Below are positions 49,701 to 58,541 of a stretch of 64,000 nucleotides of DNA, in pieces. How positions within the stretch are numbered: the first letter of the stretch is position 1; each line of letters opens with the position of its first letter. Source of the stretch: Canna indica. Its lineage: Eukaryota > Streptophyta > Magnoliopsida > Zingiberales > Cannaceae. Under the pieces are notes generated by a model that was not told the DNA's origin, searched no databases, and saw only the letters and a list, made by a program, of their open reading frames with translations. The stretch spans positions 63,003,501 to 63,067,500 of the forward strand of contig CP136896.1 in assembly GCA_034359265.1 (NCBI GenBank), given 5' to 3'. A program made the translations under genes and the position numbers.

Positions 49701-52700
49701 CTAATTACGTTATGATTTAATGGGGCTACCTAAAGATAGGAATGTTTTATTTTTAGATTTTTAGTTACAGTTACATGACAGGCTTTATATCTGGCAGCAT
49801 ATGGTATGATGAAGTTAACATTCTATTGATTACTGATTGCTGGAACAAATAATTTTGCATTATTCTGATCTTAGATGCTCTGTACTGGAGATCCTAATGA
49901 ACATAATGTTGCTACTGGTAATTGTCAATTCCCTTATTTCTGTTTTCTGTCATCATCTGATTTATCTGTTGCTTGCAGCTTAGAGAATTTCTTAGATCAC
50001 AGAATCTTCCGAATACCCAGATATATGCCAAAATTGATAATTTTGAGGTGAGCACTGCATTCTCTTTTAGATATTCACTTTTGACATCTCTTAGTCTTAC
50101 ATCTCTTCTTCCTTTTTTTGTGTGTGGTAGGGTTTGGATCATTTTGATGAAATTCTCCAGGAGGCCGATGGCATCATTCTTTCTCGAGGGCACTTAGGGA
50201 TAGACCTTCCTCCAGAAAAGGTAGTGTTTGTTTCATACAGTTAATCAACGGAATGTTTAATTGCTAATGGTTCAAACTTCAAAGTAAATAAAAAGCTAAC
50301 ATGCATTGCACTTTTCAATTGCCAAATTTTAAGGAGACTGAGATTTTTCCTTGGTCTCTTGCACATTCATGAGTCAATTATAACAAATTACTATATTATA
50401 TTATCCTCCTGATGCATGACTTCTATCTACTGTATTCATCATATACTATAAAACCAATTTTATGTAAATTTACAGTTTTACATTATATACTAGCAATTTT
50501 AGAACACTAAGTCTGGCTTAATTCTACATGTTCATAATCTTTATTATCCTGAACGTAAGTACATAAAAATTATTTTACATGGACAATTTTCTTTTCTTTT
50601 TTCTTTTCAAATGAAATGATCAATGATCAGTTTTGCAACAACATTGGCATCAACCTAAGATATTTTTTCTAGTAGGCAAATTGGTGGACCCTGCATGAAC
50701 TAGTGTTTTTATAAATTGGATCAGATTGACTTGTTCATCAAGGATATGGTTTGATTTGACCCCCAAAACTGAATTGGTAAAATTCTGGTATATGAAATTG
50801 GTGAAACATGATCATGCTCGGTAAAATCCAGACAAGTACACTAGTTTTTATTTTCTTAATTTTTAAAATGTTTGACATTTTCTGATCAGGATCCATTGAA
50901 CTAGTCGGCCATTCAAACTGAGAATTGATGGCATCTCAATCAGTTCAAGACCCAGGTTGGATTTACAAATACTAATATGAAATCTTCATTGATCCATCTT
51001 GTCTCATAGTTGAAGGGAAAAATAAGAAAGTGAAATATAAAAAGGTTTAGTGCAACCAAAACATCAAGTTAAAGTTGAAACTTCTAGATAAGCAATAACA
51101 GAAAACATTTGTCATTAATCGAAATTTTAAAATAAGAATTTTGAAAAGATGGGAAGAGGATGAAAGGGCAGGGATTTCCAATAGGTTTAACCTGCACAAA
51201 AGCAAATACATTGGACCCAAATTTTTTTCAAGAACTTCCGCGAAATGAATTGAAGAGAACATCTGCTAAAGTTGAATAAATTTTTTTCTGTTCAATTTGA
51301 ACCAAATGGGCATATACTAATTTTAAAACTATTTTATTATTTTTATAAGGAAAAATGTAATATAAGAATTTTCAATTTGGTGTTGGTTTGCAATTAATAA
51401 ACACGAAATTGGATTGAAATTCATTTCCAAACTCTTGAACCAAATTTATTTGCAAACTCTCGAACCAAATCAAATTTGGTTGGGATCAAATTAATTTGTT
51501 TGGTTGAATCAATAAGTAAAAGGAAAAATGCAATAGTGCAATAAATTAACCAATATTTGAAAGATAGAAACAAGTTATTGATTTTTTGAATTTGGTAGAA
51601 CTTGAAGTTAGGAAAACTGAATTTGAACAAAATTAATTTGCAAACTCTGAAATTGAAAATCAAATCTGGTTCCTGTTTGATTCATTTCGTTGGGTTGAAG
51701 CAAAAAATAAACAGTCCTAAGAAAAAGTAATTCAAATATGAATACCTTGAAAGATATAAACAAGTTATTGATTTTTTGAATTTGGTAGAACTTGAAGTTA
51801 GGAAAACTGAATTTGAACAAAATTAATTTGCAAACTCTGAAATTGAAAATCAAATCTGGTTCCTGTTTGATTCATTTCGTTGGGTTGAAGCAAAAAATAA
51901 ACAGTCCTAAGAAAAAGTAATTCAAATATGAATACCTTCTCAGCTTTTATTTTTGAGACAAAGAAGCTTGCATTCATTTCAAGAGTGTTGAAGAGAATAC
52001 AAGAGGGGGGGGGGGATAATAGAGAAAGCAAAACAAAGACAAAGGTACCCGAAAAAAAAGGTACCCAAGAACCAAATAGGCAGCTCATAACCGACAGACC
52101 CTTAAATTACAAGGGAAAGAGCTGTAATAAAGAGGCTGCCTCAGAAGCAAGTTCGATTTAGGTCCTAATGTTGTTGTCGAAGACCCTTAAGTTGCGCTCA
52201 TGCCAAATCTTTGACCTCCAAATCATCACAAGCCGAAAATGTTTAATGTCTTCTCACATCTAGGGCGGACACCATCATTTGGAGTTAGCCGATGTAGCTT
52301 ATCAGAAGTCCAGTTAACCAAGTCGAATGCCTTCTCAAAATCAACCTTGATAATGCAGACGTCCTAATCCGATTTTCGGCAGCCCCAAACAGTTTCAAAA
52401 GCTGTCATAAAGCAGTCGAGCGTGCTATGTCCACTGATGAAAGCTCCACGTTTATTGTCCACCAGGTGAGTGATGATAGGTGCCAATCAGTTAGCTAACA
52501 ACTTAGAGAATATCTTGATGATGCTGTTCTCGAGACTGATTGGCCGGAAGTTGCTGACTGTATTTGCTCCCTACACTTTTGGGATGAGTACGATCCAAGC
52601 CGCCCTGTTAATTCTGGACATATCCCTAGGCGAATTCTGCAAGTTCAATAAGATGTTGAGCACTATCCCCAATCAACAACCAATGTTTTTTGTAGAATTC

Positions 52701-55700
52701 CATAGTGAGTCCATTAGGTCTCGGAGCCTAAAGATTCTATGCGTTTTTAATCACACTGAGCACTTCGTCCATAGTAAACGGATTATCCGTGATGGAGCGG
52801 TTCAAAGACATTTGACCATTTGATGTTTAGCAAAGGCTTGGTTTCCCTGCCAAGGAGACCAGCATAGAAATCTTTGAAAGCATCTGCAATAGCGTCGCTG
52901 TCAGTGTGTGTGCCTTGGGAGTTTGAATGGAGGACATCAAGTTAAGTCTTCTTCTACTAGTTGCACAAAGGTGAAAAAATCTTGTATTTGTGTCGCCCTC
53001 CCGAAGCCAACGTTTCTTCTCTCGCTGACTCCAATAGGTGTTTTCCTCGTAGTAGCAACGATCAAGAGCCCCCTTGAGGTTCTTGAACTCCTCAATCTCC
53101 TCGCTAGTGATGGAAGAAGTGTCGGCCTTGCTGCTCAAGTAATTCAAACGTTCCTCAGTCTCGTGCCTGTGTTTGTTCCAACTTTTTTGTCTAAATTTAT
53201 CCCAGTCCCTAATAGTGCGTCGAAGGGGCCTCCAGCTGGCTAGCCAATGTCGCAGATGTGTACCAGTGTGATGTAAATCATGTAACCCGTCAAAAGTAGA
53301 GCCAAATCGTGCCTTAATGATGTTAGCAAACAACTGATCGAGCTAGAGCCAACAATTTTCGATTTTGAAAGACCCGTGGGGTTTCCTTGATTTGAGGGCA
53401 GGGTGAAGAAACAAGAGCAATTACCCAAAATCATAATATGGATCAAGGAAATTCTCGGATTCATAACAAGGATCAAAAAATTTCCAGATCCATAACTTTT
53501 TTCTCCAAATCCCTGAAATACCCTTAAGTTCAATCTGAACCTACTAGTTCCACACTTTAAAAAAAGTCTTGAACCTACTATATTTTCAAAAAGTTCTAGA
53601 TGTTATCAATAATACACAAAATAAATTCATTAAAAACACTATATATATCGTAATCATCGTTATAGTTATCAAAAAATGATAACTGTCTTATTTGTTTCGG
53701 TTCTACACTTTTTGAAAAAGTTTGCTATTTTCCATCTAGAACCGAGTTTATACCAGACCTGAGCTCGAGGGTATTTTGGTGATTTTGGAAAAAAGTTATG
53801 GATCTGGGAATTTCCCTGATCCATATTATGGTTTGGGGAAATTGCTCAAGAAACAAAGGGTTATGATCTGACAATCTCCTTTTCATGGCAGGGTGAATAC
53901 CTTCTCAGCTTGAGAACGCCAATATGAAGTTGCTCCCTCTAGTTAGTAAATCAAAATTCAATCCTTTGAAGAATCTCTTTTGGACACATGGCATATTCTC
54001 CTTCTGAAGCCTCCATTTACAATATCGGTACTAATATTATGTAGGGTAAATTGTACGAACATCTCTCATGCTTAATCTTAATTACGAAATGAGGAGGAGG
54101 CGAAGGAGAAGGATGGAGTTAGCCGACTCGAAATGGAGAGTAGTAGTAGGGATGGAGTTCATTTGAAATGAGGAGAAGAAAGAGGAGACGAGACAGGGGA
54201 ACCAAGGTTTAAAATCTCATACCGGTACCAATCTGATCGGTACCTGTATCATACCAACACATGGTATGAGCCGGTACACATAGGCCTGTACCGGCCTATC
54301 TGGAGATTTTTCGATTTTCTTTTTAAATGTAAGCTCCAAAACATAATTTTAAGCTCTAAAGTCTAAACACACATAATCCACTAATATATGATGAAAAAAC
54401 ATACATGGACTTTTCAAACATGGTTCAATACATTAAAAAGATGAATCTAATTGAAAAAAAAAAATACAAATTCATATCTGAAACGAGAGAGATTCGAGAG
54501 AGAGTTAAAAGTGGAGAAAATGAGAGAGTTGAGAGGGAACAAGAGAGATTTGAGAGAAAATGAGAGTTTTCGGAGAGTTTGAACTAGGGCTGTTCATGTG
54601 TCAAACCCGACCCAATGAACTCGAAAAACCGACCCGACCCGAACCAATCGGGCCGGGTCGGGTTGGGTCCGGGTTTCAATATTTAAAACCCGATGACCCG
54701 AGACCCGACCCGATTACCCGAATTATTTTTAAAATATTTATATTAAAAAATATTTATTTTTTATTATTTTTATTTTAAAAAAAATTATTGTTAAAAACTC
54801 ATTTTTTTTCTAAACGGGTAAACCCGACTACCCGACCCGACCTAGGTCGGGTTGGGTCGGGTCGGGTTTGAGAGGTGAAAATTTTTCAACCCGACCTGAC
54901 CCGATTATACTTGGTCGGGTCGGATCGATTTTTTCCCTAAACCCGACCCAACCCGTGAACACCCCTAGTTTGAACGGTTTGAGAGAGTTGAGTGAGTGGG
55001 GTGCCTAAATGAAAGGTTTGGGGGCTTTATATAGGCCCCAAAGCCTTAAAAAGCTGGTCTTTAGCCATTTGGGACTTGTTGAAAACATATCCGCGACTAT
55101 GAAAATAGCAGTTGGGCATGTATCGGGTGGTATCGACTTGGTACATGCGGTAGCGAGCATGTACCATCTGGTACATCCGGTACACCATGGGTCCATGGTA
55201 CCGGGGTGTACCTATAGGTATTCTAGAAAATCATTATATACTCAAGACTTCAAGAGTATTGCCCTATTGTACACGATTTGAAACCATGGGAGGAACATCT
55301 AGTGGCAATGCACGTGGAGGCTTAAACAATATATATTTATAAATTTTAATCAAACATTTAGGGGGTGTCCGAGCAATTTTAGAACTCGAAGCCAGTGCCA
55401 ATGTAATTAAGGCTAAGTAGAGGAGTGTTCGTACCATTAATTTACCCCATTATATAGTGTTCTTATTGTGGTAACCAAGGTTCAAACTTCAAAATATTGG
55501 TCTCCGGATTAGTCCCAAACCTTGAGCCGACAGATATGAGTATGGTACTTGCTGTACCTATATAACCATTCATACCAATAAAAACAGAAAAAAGAGAGAA
55601 ACTTTATCTTTAATGTAAAATTATTTGAAGAGGAGAACCAATGCAAATGTTATATTTGATGTTTAATATTGTTTTTACACACATATATAAAGGTAAATGT

Positions 55701-57404
55701 TTACTACATGTATTTGTTGGTAAAGTGAACCAGGTATTGTTTTGCATGAGATGGGATGGTACCTTGATTAGTGGTGAAAGATGAATTTTATTTTTATTTT
55801 TTGCTTTTGCACTTTGACAATCTCACTCGACAGCTTATACCTTTCATTCTAGTTTGAACTTTTTGATTTGATTTAATTTTTAAGAAAAAAAGTTACTTTG
55901 TCTAAAAGGTTGATAAAATATCTATTTTTAATTTATATCAATTTACTATATGGGATTGAACTTCTTCATAACTAAGATTCATATCATGCTAGAATGTTAG
56001 GTCAGTCCAATAACTGATGTTTCCTTATGAGGATGCACTAAAGTTCACGAACTTGTTGTCTACAGGTGTTTGTGCATCAGAAATCTGCTATTAAAAAATG
56101 CAACATGGCTGGTAAACCTGCTATAGTAACTAGAGTAGTAGACAGTATGGTCGACAATTTGCGTCCAACTCGTGCTGAGGCAACTGATGTAGCAAATGCT
56201 GTCCTGGATGGTCTGACATTAATGCTTGTAAAATCAAGTCTTTTGGCATTAATTATTACCAACTTTGAAGAAATAATGTTTTTCGAAATGCAGGAACTGA
56301 TGGCATATTACTAGGCGCAGAGACTCATCGAGGCCTCTATCCTGTTGAAACTATAAGGACAGTTGGTCAAATCTGTGCGGAAGTATGTTTGCTAGTAATA
56401 TGAGTTAACTGAGTGTTACATCATACTGAAACCAGCTGCACTATTTTGTAGGCTGAGAGTGTATATAACCACTATCATCAATTTAAAGAAATTGTACAAT
56501 ATGTTGGTGAACCAATGTCTTATGAAGAATCAGTTGCATCATCTGCAGTAAGAGAAGTGATAGCTGTTATTTCAGTTGTAAATTTCTCTTCTAATGGGTT
56601 CTTACAAAGCTGTTATGTTGTATTCAAGGTTCGTTCTGCTATCAAAGTCAAGGCTGCTGTCATTGTTGTGTTTACTACTACTGGAAGCGCTCCAAGGTAC
56701 TTCATTCCTTTCAGCATTCCTCAGCAATGTCATTCATCACAGGAGCAGTCAATTTATACAGAATTTCTTGGATTGACAGGTTAGTAGCAAAGTATAGGCC
56801 TCCAATGCCTGTTTTAGCTCTTGTCTTCTCACAGGGAAATACAGATTTGTCAGAGTCAAATTCTTTTGGCACTACACAGGTATTAAAGATTTTGTTTAAA
56901 TCAAGTTGTAGGACTCAACATTTGTTCTGGAATTATACTGATTTGCAATAGTTAATGTTCAGGCTAGGCAGACCCAGGCAGTGAGAGGCGTCTATCCTAT
57001 TTTGGCGATTTCAAGTCCGGTAAGCTCTCTAGTTGCTGCAAGTTAATGAAGCACATTTTCAACGGCAGTGAGAGGCGTCTCACTTTTTTGTGTTGCTCTT
57101 GGGACTCTTCCTGGGATTTTTCATAGTCGTGTAAATTAGATACATACTGGGTGAAAACTAGGAAGAACATGAAGCTCATGTTTTGCTTACTGTATAATTT
57201 CAGTTGGCTTGAGAAACAACTCTTTTTCTCATGCTAATATGGTTGCAGGGTGACACGAGCAGCTCGAAGGAGGAATCAGCATTAAAGCTTGCTTTGAACT
57301 ATGGCAGATCAGTGGGTATGCTGAAGCCTTATGATCGAGCGGTCATCTTTCAGAAGATTGGCGACTCAGTAGTTGCTAAAATTATCGAGTTCGAAGATTC
57401 TTGA
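28722..57404 (+). CDS. Plant cytosolic-type pyruvate kinase, 16 exons
   Basis: Glycolytic enzyme family that converts phosphoenolpyruvate and ADP to pyruvate and ATP. Exons: 28722-28790, 30860-30956, 31062-31159, 32951-33106, 35658-35735, 35839-35970, 47494-47574, 49979-50047, 50131-50220, 56066-56210, 56294-56382, 56452-56547, 56629-56696, 56780-56879, 56963-57019, 57249-57404. They total 1,581 nt, or 526 aa, with consistent phases. Motifs: [17 protein letters not shown] near 25-41, [10 protein letters not shown] near 90, the B-domain from ~115 to 200, AKIDNFE at 254-260, SRGHLGID at 278-285, [15 protein letters not shown] and [16 protein letters not shown] in exon 10, and [12 protein letters not shown] in exon 11. 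Length and exon plan fit the ~527-aa plant clade of Arabidopsis At3g52990. No transit peptide is evident. Odd points are Asp257 and His281 in the metal-binding motifs and a diverged C-domain loop in exon 14. Its transcript would span two transposon-filled introns of 11.5 and 5.8 kb. Confidence 0.93.
32005..32103 (+). repeat. Short minisatellite in pyruvate kinase intron 3
   Basis: Three to four imperfect copies of a ~27-31-bp unit (CTGCAGTTTTCTTATTTCTG plus CTTCTTT). Translation gives a Leu/Phe-rich run that mimics a membrane protein but is only the repeat. Confidence 0.7.
36167..37221. mobile_element. hAT-family end followed by LTR-retrotransposon-like sequence, unresolved
   Basis: CATGGTTTAAAAT at 36,167 matches the terminal motif of the hAT family found at 41,819 and 54,203. 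About 28 bp later, TGTTACACTCCGCC looks like an LTR start. The following 1 kb is non-coding AT-rich DNA with CACATG and CATCAC words. I cannot pair the ends, so boundaries are provisional. Confidence 0.35.
37488..40843 (-). pseudogene. hAT transposase, four exons, one-base frameshift
   Basis: Exons 39490-40843, 38997-39401, 38706-38912 and 37488-38628 join in frame. Domains in order: an N-terminal BED-type zinc finger (W-K-C-I-H-C, then H-L-A-G), a Gly/Ser-rich linker, DUF659 with MCDSWTG and [12 protein letters not shown] around the presumed catalytic Asp residues, and the C-terminal hAT dimerisation region ([34 protein letters not shown]). An acidic, Lys-rich tail ends GRHSSAF. In exon 4, near 38,100-38,130, the frame changes. 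The exon total (3,107 nt) is one base short of a multiple of three, so a single base loss explains it. The main domains lie before the break, so partial function cannot be excluded. Confidence 0.85.
40962..40975 (-). promoter_or_regulatory. Palindromic TATA box of the hAT transposase
   Basis: GGCTATATATAGCC is a perfect palindrome about 120 bp upstream of the transposase ATG (40,841-40,843). The usual TATA spacing supports it as the core promoter. Confidence 0.45.
41864..42569. mobile_element. Probable solo LTR inside the hAT derivative
   Basis: The segment starts TGTTAGGGAC and ends CCCGTGACA, with GTCC directly on both sides (41,860-41,863 and 42,570-42,573). Composition differs from the TACCGG repeats around it. 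No primer-binding site or coding region is inside. A TG...CA segment with a short duplication fits a solo LTR; the 4-bp duplication is shorter than usual. Confidence 0.45.
42748..43165 (-). pseudogene. 3' fragment of hAT transposase
   Basis: About 139 codons match the C-terminal tail of the transposase at 37,488-37,900. Shared features are [36 protein letters not shown], a MWYNGYQ motif and the end RHSSAF. There are scattered substitutions and a small insertion (DYTDTM). No zinc finger or DUF659 region is present, so it cannot encode a transposase. Confidence 0.85.
43607..43820. mobile_element. PIF/Harbinger-like MITE, family H2, copy 2
   Basis: Ends GTGCTTGTTTGCTTCATAGG and CCAATGAAGCAAACATACCA are inverted repeats with TTA on both sides (43,604-43,606 and 43,821-43,823). 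It interrupts the inverted LTR: the partner LTR at 45,014-45,578 has the same sequence uninterrupted. Confidence 0.85.
44035..45013. other. Spacer between the inverted LTRs
   Basis: Non-coding DNA. The part at 44,330-44,400 has TACC-rich words like hAT ends. TGTTATGCTCG near 44,395 followed by a TTGTAAAATTTAGTT duplication (about 44,472 and 44,514) may be another LTR fragment. No gene seen. Confidence 0.4.
45014..46182 (+). mobile_element. Ty3/gypsy 5' LTR, primer-binding site and gag remnant
   Basis: The LTR (45,014-45,578) starts TGTTATGGCC and ends GGCCATAACA. Four bases later is TGGTATTAGAGCC (45,583-45,595), a primer-binding site of the tRNA-Met type. Gag follows in pieces: [15 protein letters not shown] from 45,601 ending at a TAG near 45,718, then a Retrotrans_gag core at about 45,940-46,180 ([39 protein letters not shown]). 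It ends at a stop before pol. Protease, polymerase and the 3' LTR are absent downstream. Confidence 0.8.
46524..47334. mobile_element. PIF/Harbinger MITE, family H1, copy 2
   Basis: Same ends as copy 1 (GGGCCTGTTTGGTTAGCG, CGCTAACCAAACAGCACC), with TTA at 46,521-46,523 and 47,335-47,337. It differs from the copy at 26,741 by scattered substitutions and a few short indels. It ends 160 bp upstream of pyruvate kinase exon 7. Confidence 0.9.
48309..48500. mobile_element. Degraded H2-family MITE in pyruvate kinase intron 7
   Basis: The left end GTGTGTGTTTTTTCATGGGAT after TTA (in part) and the interior (GGATAGGATTAG, CATTGTACACC) follow the copy at 43,607. The right terminal repeat cannot be recognised, so the element is truncated or diverged. 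Confidence 0.5.
48501..49978. other. Remainder of pyruvate kinase intron 7
   Basis: AT-rich intronic DNA. I see no element with ends and no credible ORF. Confidence 0.5.
51557..51936. repeat. Near-perfect 190-bp tandem duplication
   Basis: The unit at 51,557-51,746 is repeated at 51,747-51,936 with about one difference (AGATAGAAA against AGATATAAA). The second copy runs into the LINE target-site duplication at 51,929. It translates into two identical short frames, which are artefacts. Confidence 0.9.
51947..53893 (-). mobile_element. L1-type LINE with 18-bp target-site duplication
   Basis: TGAATACCTTCTCAGCTT is present at 51,929-51,946 and 53,894-53,911, a perfect 18-bp duplication. Minus-strand order: end of the endonuclease ([11 protein letters not shown], near 53,860-53,890), a linker with [15 protein letters not shown] and NTRFFH (52,980-53,060), reverse transcriptase pieces ([29 protein letters not shown]; 52,290-52,720), then a C-terminal WHERNLRVF near 52,180-52,210. 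The YADD catalytic box and zinc domain are deleted between about 52,260 and 52,330, and several stops occur. A run of 11 G's lies at 52,005-52,015. A MITE sits inside (53,415-53,847). Confidence 0.85.
53415..53847. mobile_element. Mutator-like MITE inside the LINE
   Basis: AAGAAACAA flanks it on both sides (53,406-53,414 and 53,848-53,856), a perfect 9-bp duplication typical of Mutator-like elements. The terminal inverted repeats are long (about 60 bp), starting GAGCAATTACCC and, inverted, GAGCAATTTCCC. It splits the LINE endonuclease-linker codons: LFL on one side, [10 protein letters not shown] on the other. Confidence 0.85.
54203..55288. mobile_element. hAT-family non-autonomous element, middle layer
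   Basis: Ends CAAGGTTTAAAATC and GATTTGAAACCATG are inverted. Flanks AGGGGAAC (54,195-54,202) and GGAGGAAC (55,289-55,296) agree at six of eight positions. Subterminal GGTACC/TACCGG words match the element at 37,222-41,165. No transposase is encoded. Confidence 0.75.
54585..54967. mobile_element. hAT-type MITE rich in CCCGAC/GTCGGG, inner layer
   Basis: Ends TAGGGCTGTTCATG and CGTGAACACCCCTA are inverted. GTTTGAAC is duplicated perfectly at 54,577-54,584 and 54,968-54,975. Both halves hold many ACCCGACC/GGTCGGGT words in opposite orientation around an AT-rich centre. Confidence 0.9.
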
Positions 57405-57648
57405 TAGAATTCTCCTTATTATTTTTGTTTCAACGGAAAAATTTCTTCCAGCAAATGGGACCGATCATCTTCCATCAATTTGTGTTTTTCTTGTTGCAAA
57501 AGAGATGAATGGATAATATAGATGGGTATATGGGAACCACGACGTGCGTACTCGTGAAACGTTGTGTTTTCTTCCAAATGACTATTTCTGCTTCATTTAT
57601 TAATTATACTTGATCTCCTGAGCTTTACACAAGATATGTTGCCACTTG

Positions 57649-58453
57649 TTAATACGACTCCTTGAATAGAACTACGTAGATGATACAGCAGATGGAGAAC
57701 AGGATGATTCCAATGTCGATGGTGAGCGCGGTCATGGCCTGGTCGCTCAGCTTCATGTTCTTCCCGCCAAGCCGGTCGACCGTGTCCGGCACTGACTCCC
57801 AATTGCGCACATCCTGCTCGTAAGGATCCTCCAGCCTCATCCGCATCTGCTGCAAGCGGCGGCTCTCGGCCTCCTGCGTCAGCGTCCAGTCGTAGAACCG
57901 GCGACTGTCCGCGTTGCTGAGCACGTTGTAGGCCTCCCGCAGCTGGATGAACTTCTCGGACGCGGCCTTCAGGGGCAGCGACGTCGTGTCGGGGTGGTAC
58001 TCTTTTGACAGCCTCCGGTACGCCGCCTTGATCTCCTCCATGTCCGCCTCCGCTGCCACGCCTAGAAATCTAATAACAGCACAGGCGGTACATCATCACT
58101 GTATATATAGATGCAGTCAAGGTGTTCGACAAAAGGGGTAGTAAGTTAGTAACTTGTGAGAGCAGGACTAACTGGTAGTGCGAACTGGTGGATTTGTTGA
58201 TGAGGTCCGCGAACCTTTCTCCCAAGAACTCCTCTTTCTTGTCGGTGGCGGTAGCATCATCGGGTTTCCTTTTACCTCCGATCCAGCCCTCGTCGGGGCT
58301 GGACCAGTGAATTCTTGTGTCCACGCGACGCTTTGGAGGCTGTTCGCTGGAGGAATCGGAGCCGACTACGTACATCCGCCGTGGAGCGGGACGACTTGCA
58401 TGCCTGCTACTGCAGAAGAGTGGGGAGAAGGAAGGTGAGGCCGTGGAGGCCAT
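57649..58453 (-). CDS. ndhT: NdhT (CRRJ), J-domain subunit of the chloroplast NDH complex
   Basis: Two exons, 58173-58453 and 57649-58069, sum to 702 nt and give 233 aa. The N-terminus (MASTASPSFSPLFCSSRHAS) is Ser/Ala-rich with basic residues, as in a chloroplast transit peptide. A J domain follows at about 94-160 with the HPD signature at 119-121 (LSKEYHPDTTS). The region PDTVDRLGGKNMKLSDQAMT precedes a C-terminal membrane helix (about 209-229, IGIILFSICCIIYVVLF). This layout fits NdhT, which helps form the ferredoxin-binding part of the thylakoid NDH complex with NdhS and NdhU. An in-frame ATG 33 bp upstream (58,484-58,486) is possible; I prefer 58,453 because it starts the transit-peptide-like sequence. 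The gene is convergent with pyruvate kinase, with 244 bp between stop codons. Confidence 0.9.
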
Positions 58454-58522
58454 AATAATAGGATAATGGCGGCACAACTGTGGCAAATTCTAACAGGAAT
58501 TTATTGAAGAACGAGTAAAAAA

Positions 58523-58541
58523 GGGGGGGGGGGGGAGGGGG
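58523..58541. repeat. G13-A-G5 tract upstream of NdhT
   Basis: The plus strand carries 13 G's, an A and 5 G's. On the NdhT strand this is a C-rich tract 70-90 bp upstream of the ATG, in the presumed leader or core promoter. Confidence 0.8.

Larger units (their letters stand above)
54044..55448. mobile_element. Mutator-like non-autonomous element, outer layer of a nest
   Basis: The left end GGGTAAATTGTACGAACA and the right end, inverted (GGGGTAAATTAATGGTACGA), form imperfect terminal repeats. Both continue to CTTAATTAC about 40 bp in. Flanks ATTATGTA (54,036-54,043) and ATTATATA (55,449-55,456) are a degenerate 8-9-bp duplication. Most of its length is the inserted hAT element. Confidence 0.6.

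Noticed and set aside
51421..51853. Two short minus-strand frames with identical N-termini as a small gene family
   Set aside because: They come from the 190-bp tandem duplication and have AT-rich random composition.
54585..54967. Dense ACCCGACC repeats as a minisatellite or regulatory array
   Set aside because: The repeats are arranged in opposite orientation around a centre with inverted ends and an 8-bp duplication, so they are subterminal repeats of a MITE.
56548..56628. Read-through of pyruvate kinase exon 12 into exon 13 without splicing
   Set aside because: The frame stays open, but removing this 81-nt segment joins SSA to VRSAIKVK, the family sequence, with good GTAAGA and TTCAAG sites.
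58484..58486. Upstream ATG as the NdhT start
   Set aside because: It is in frame and cannot be excluded, but the peptide before MASTAS does not improve the transit-peptide character.
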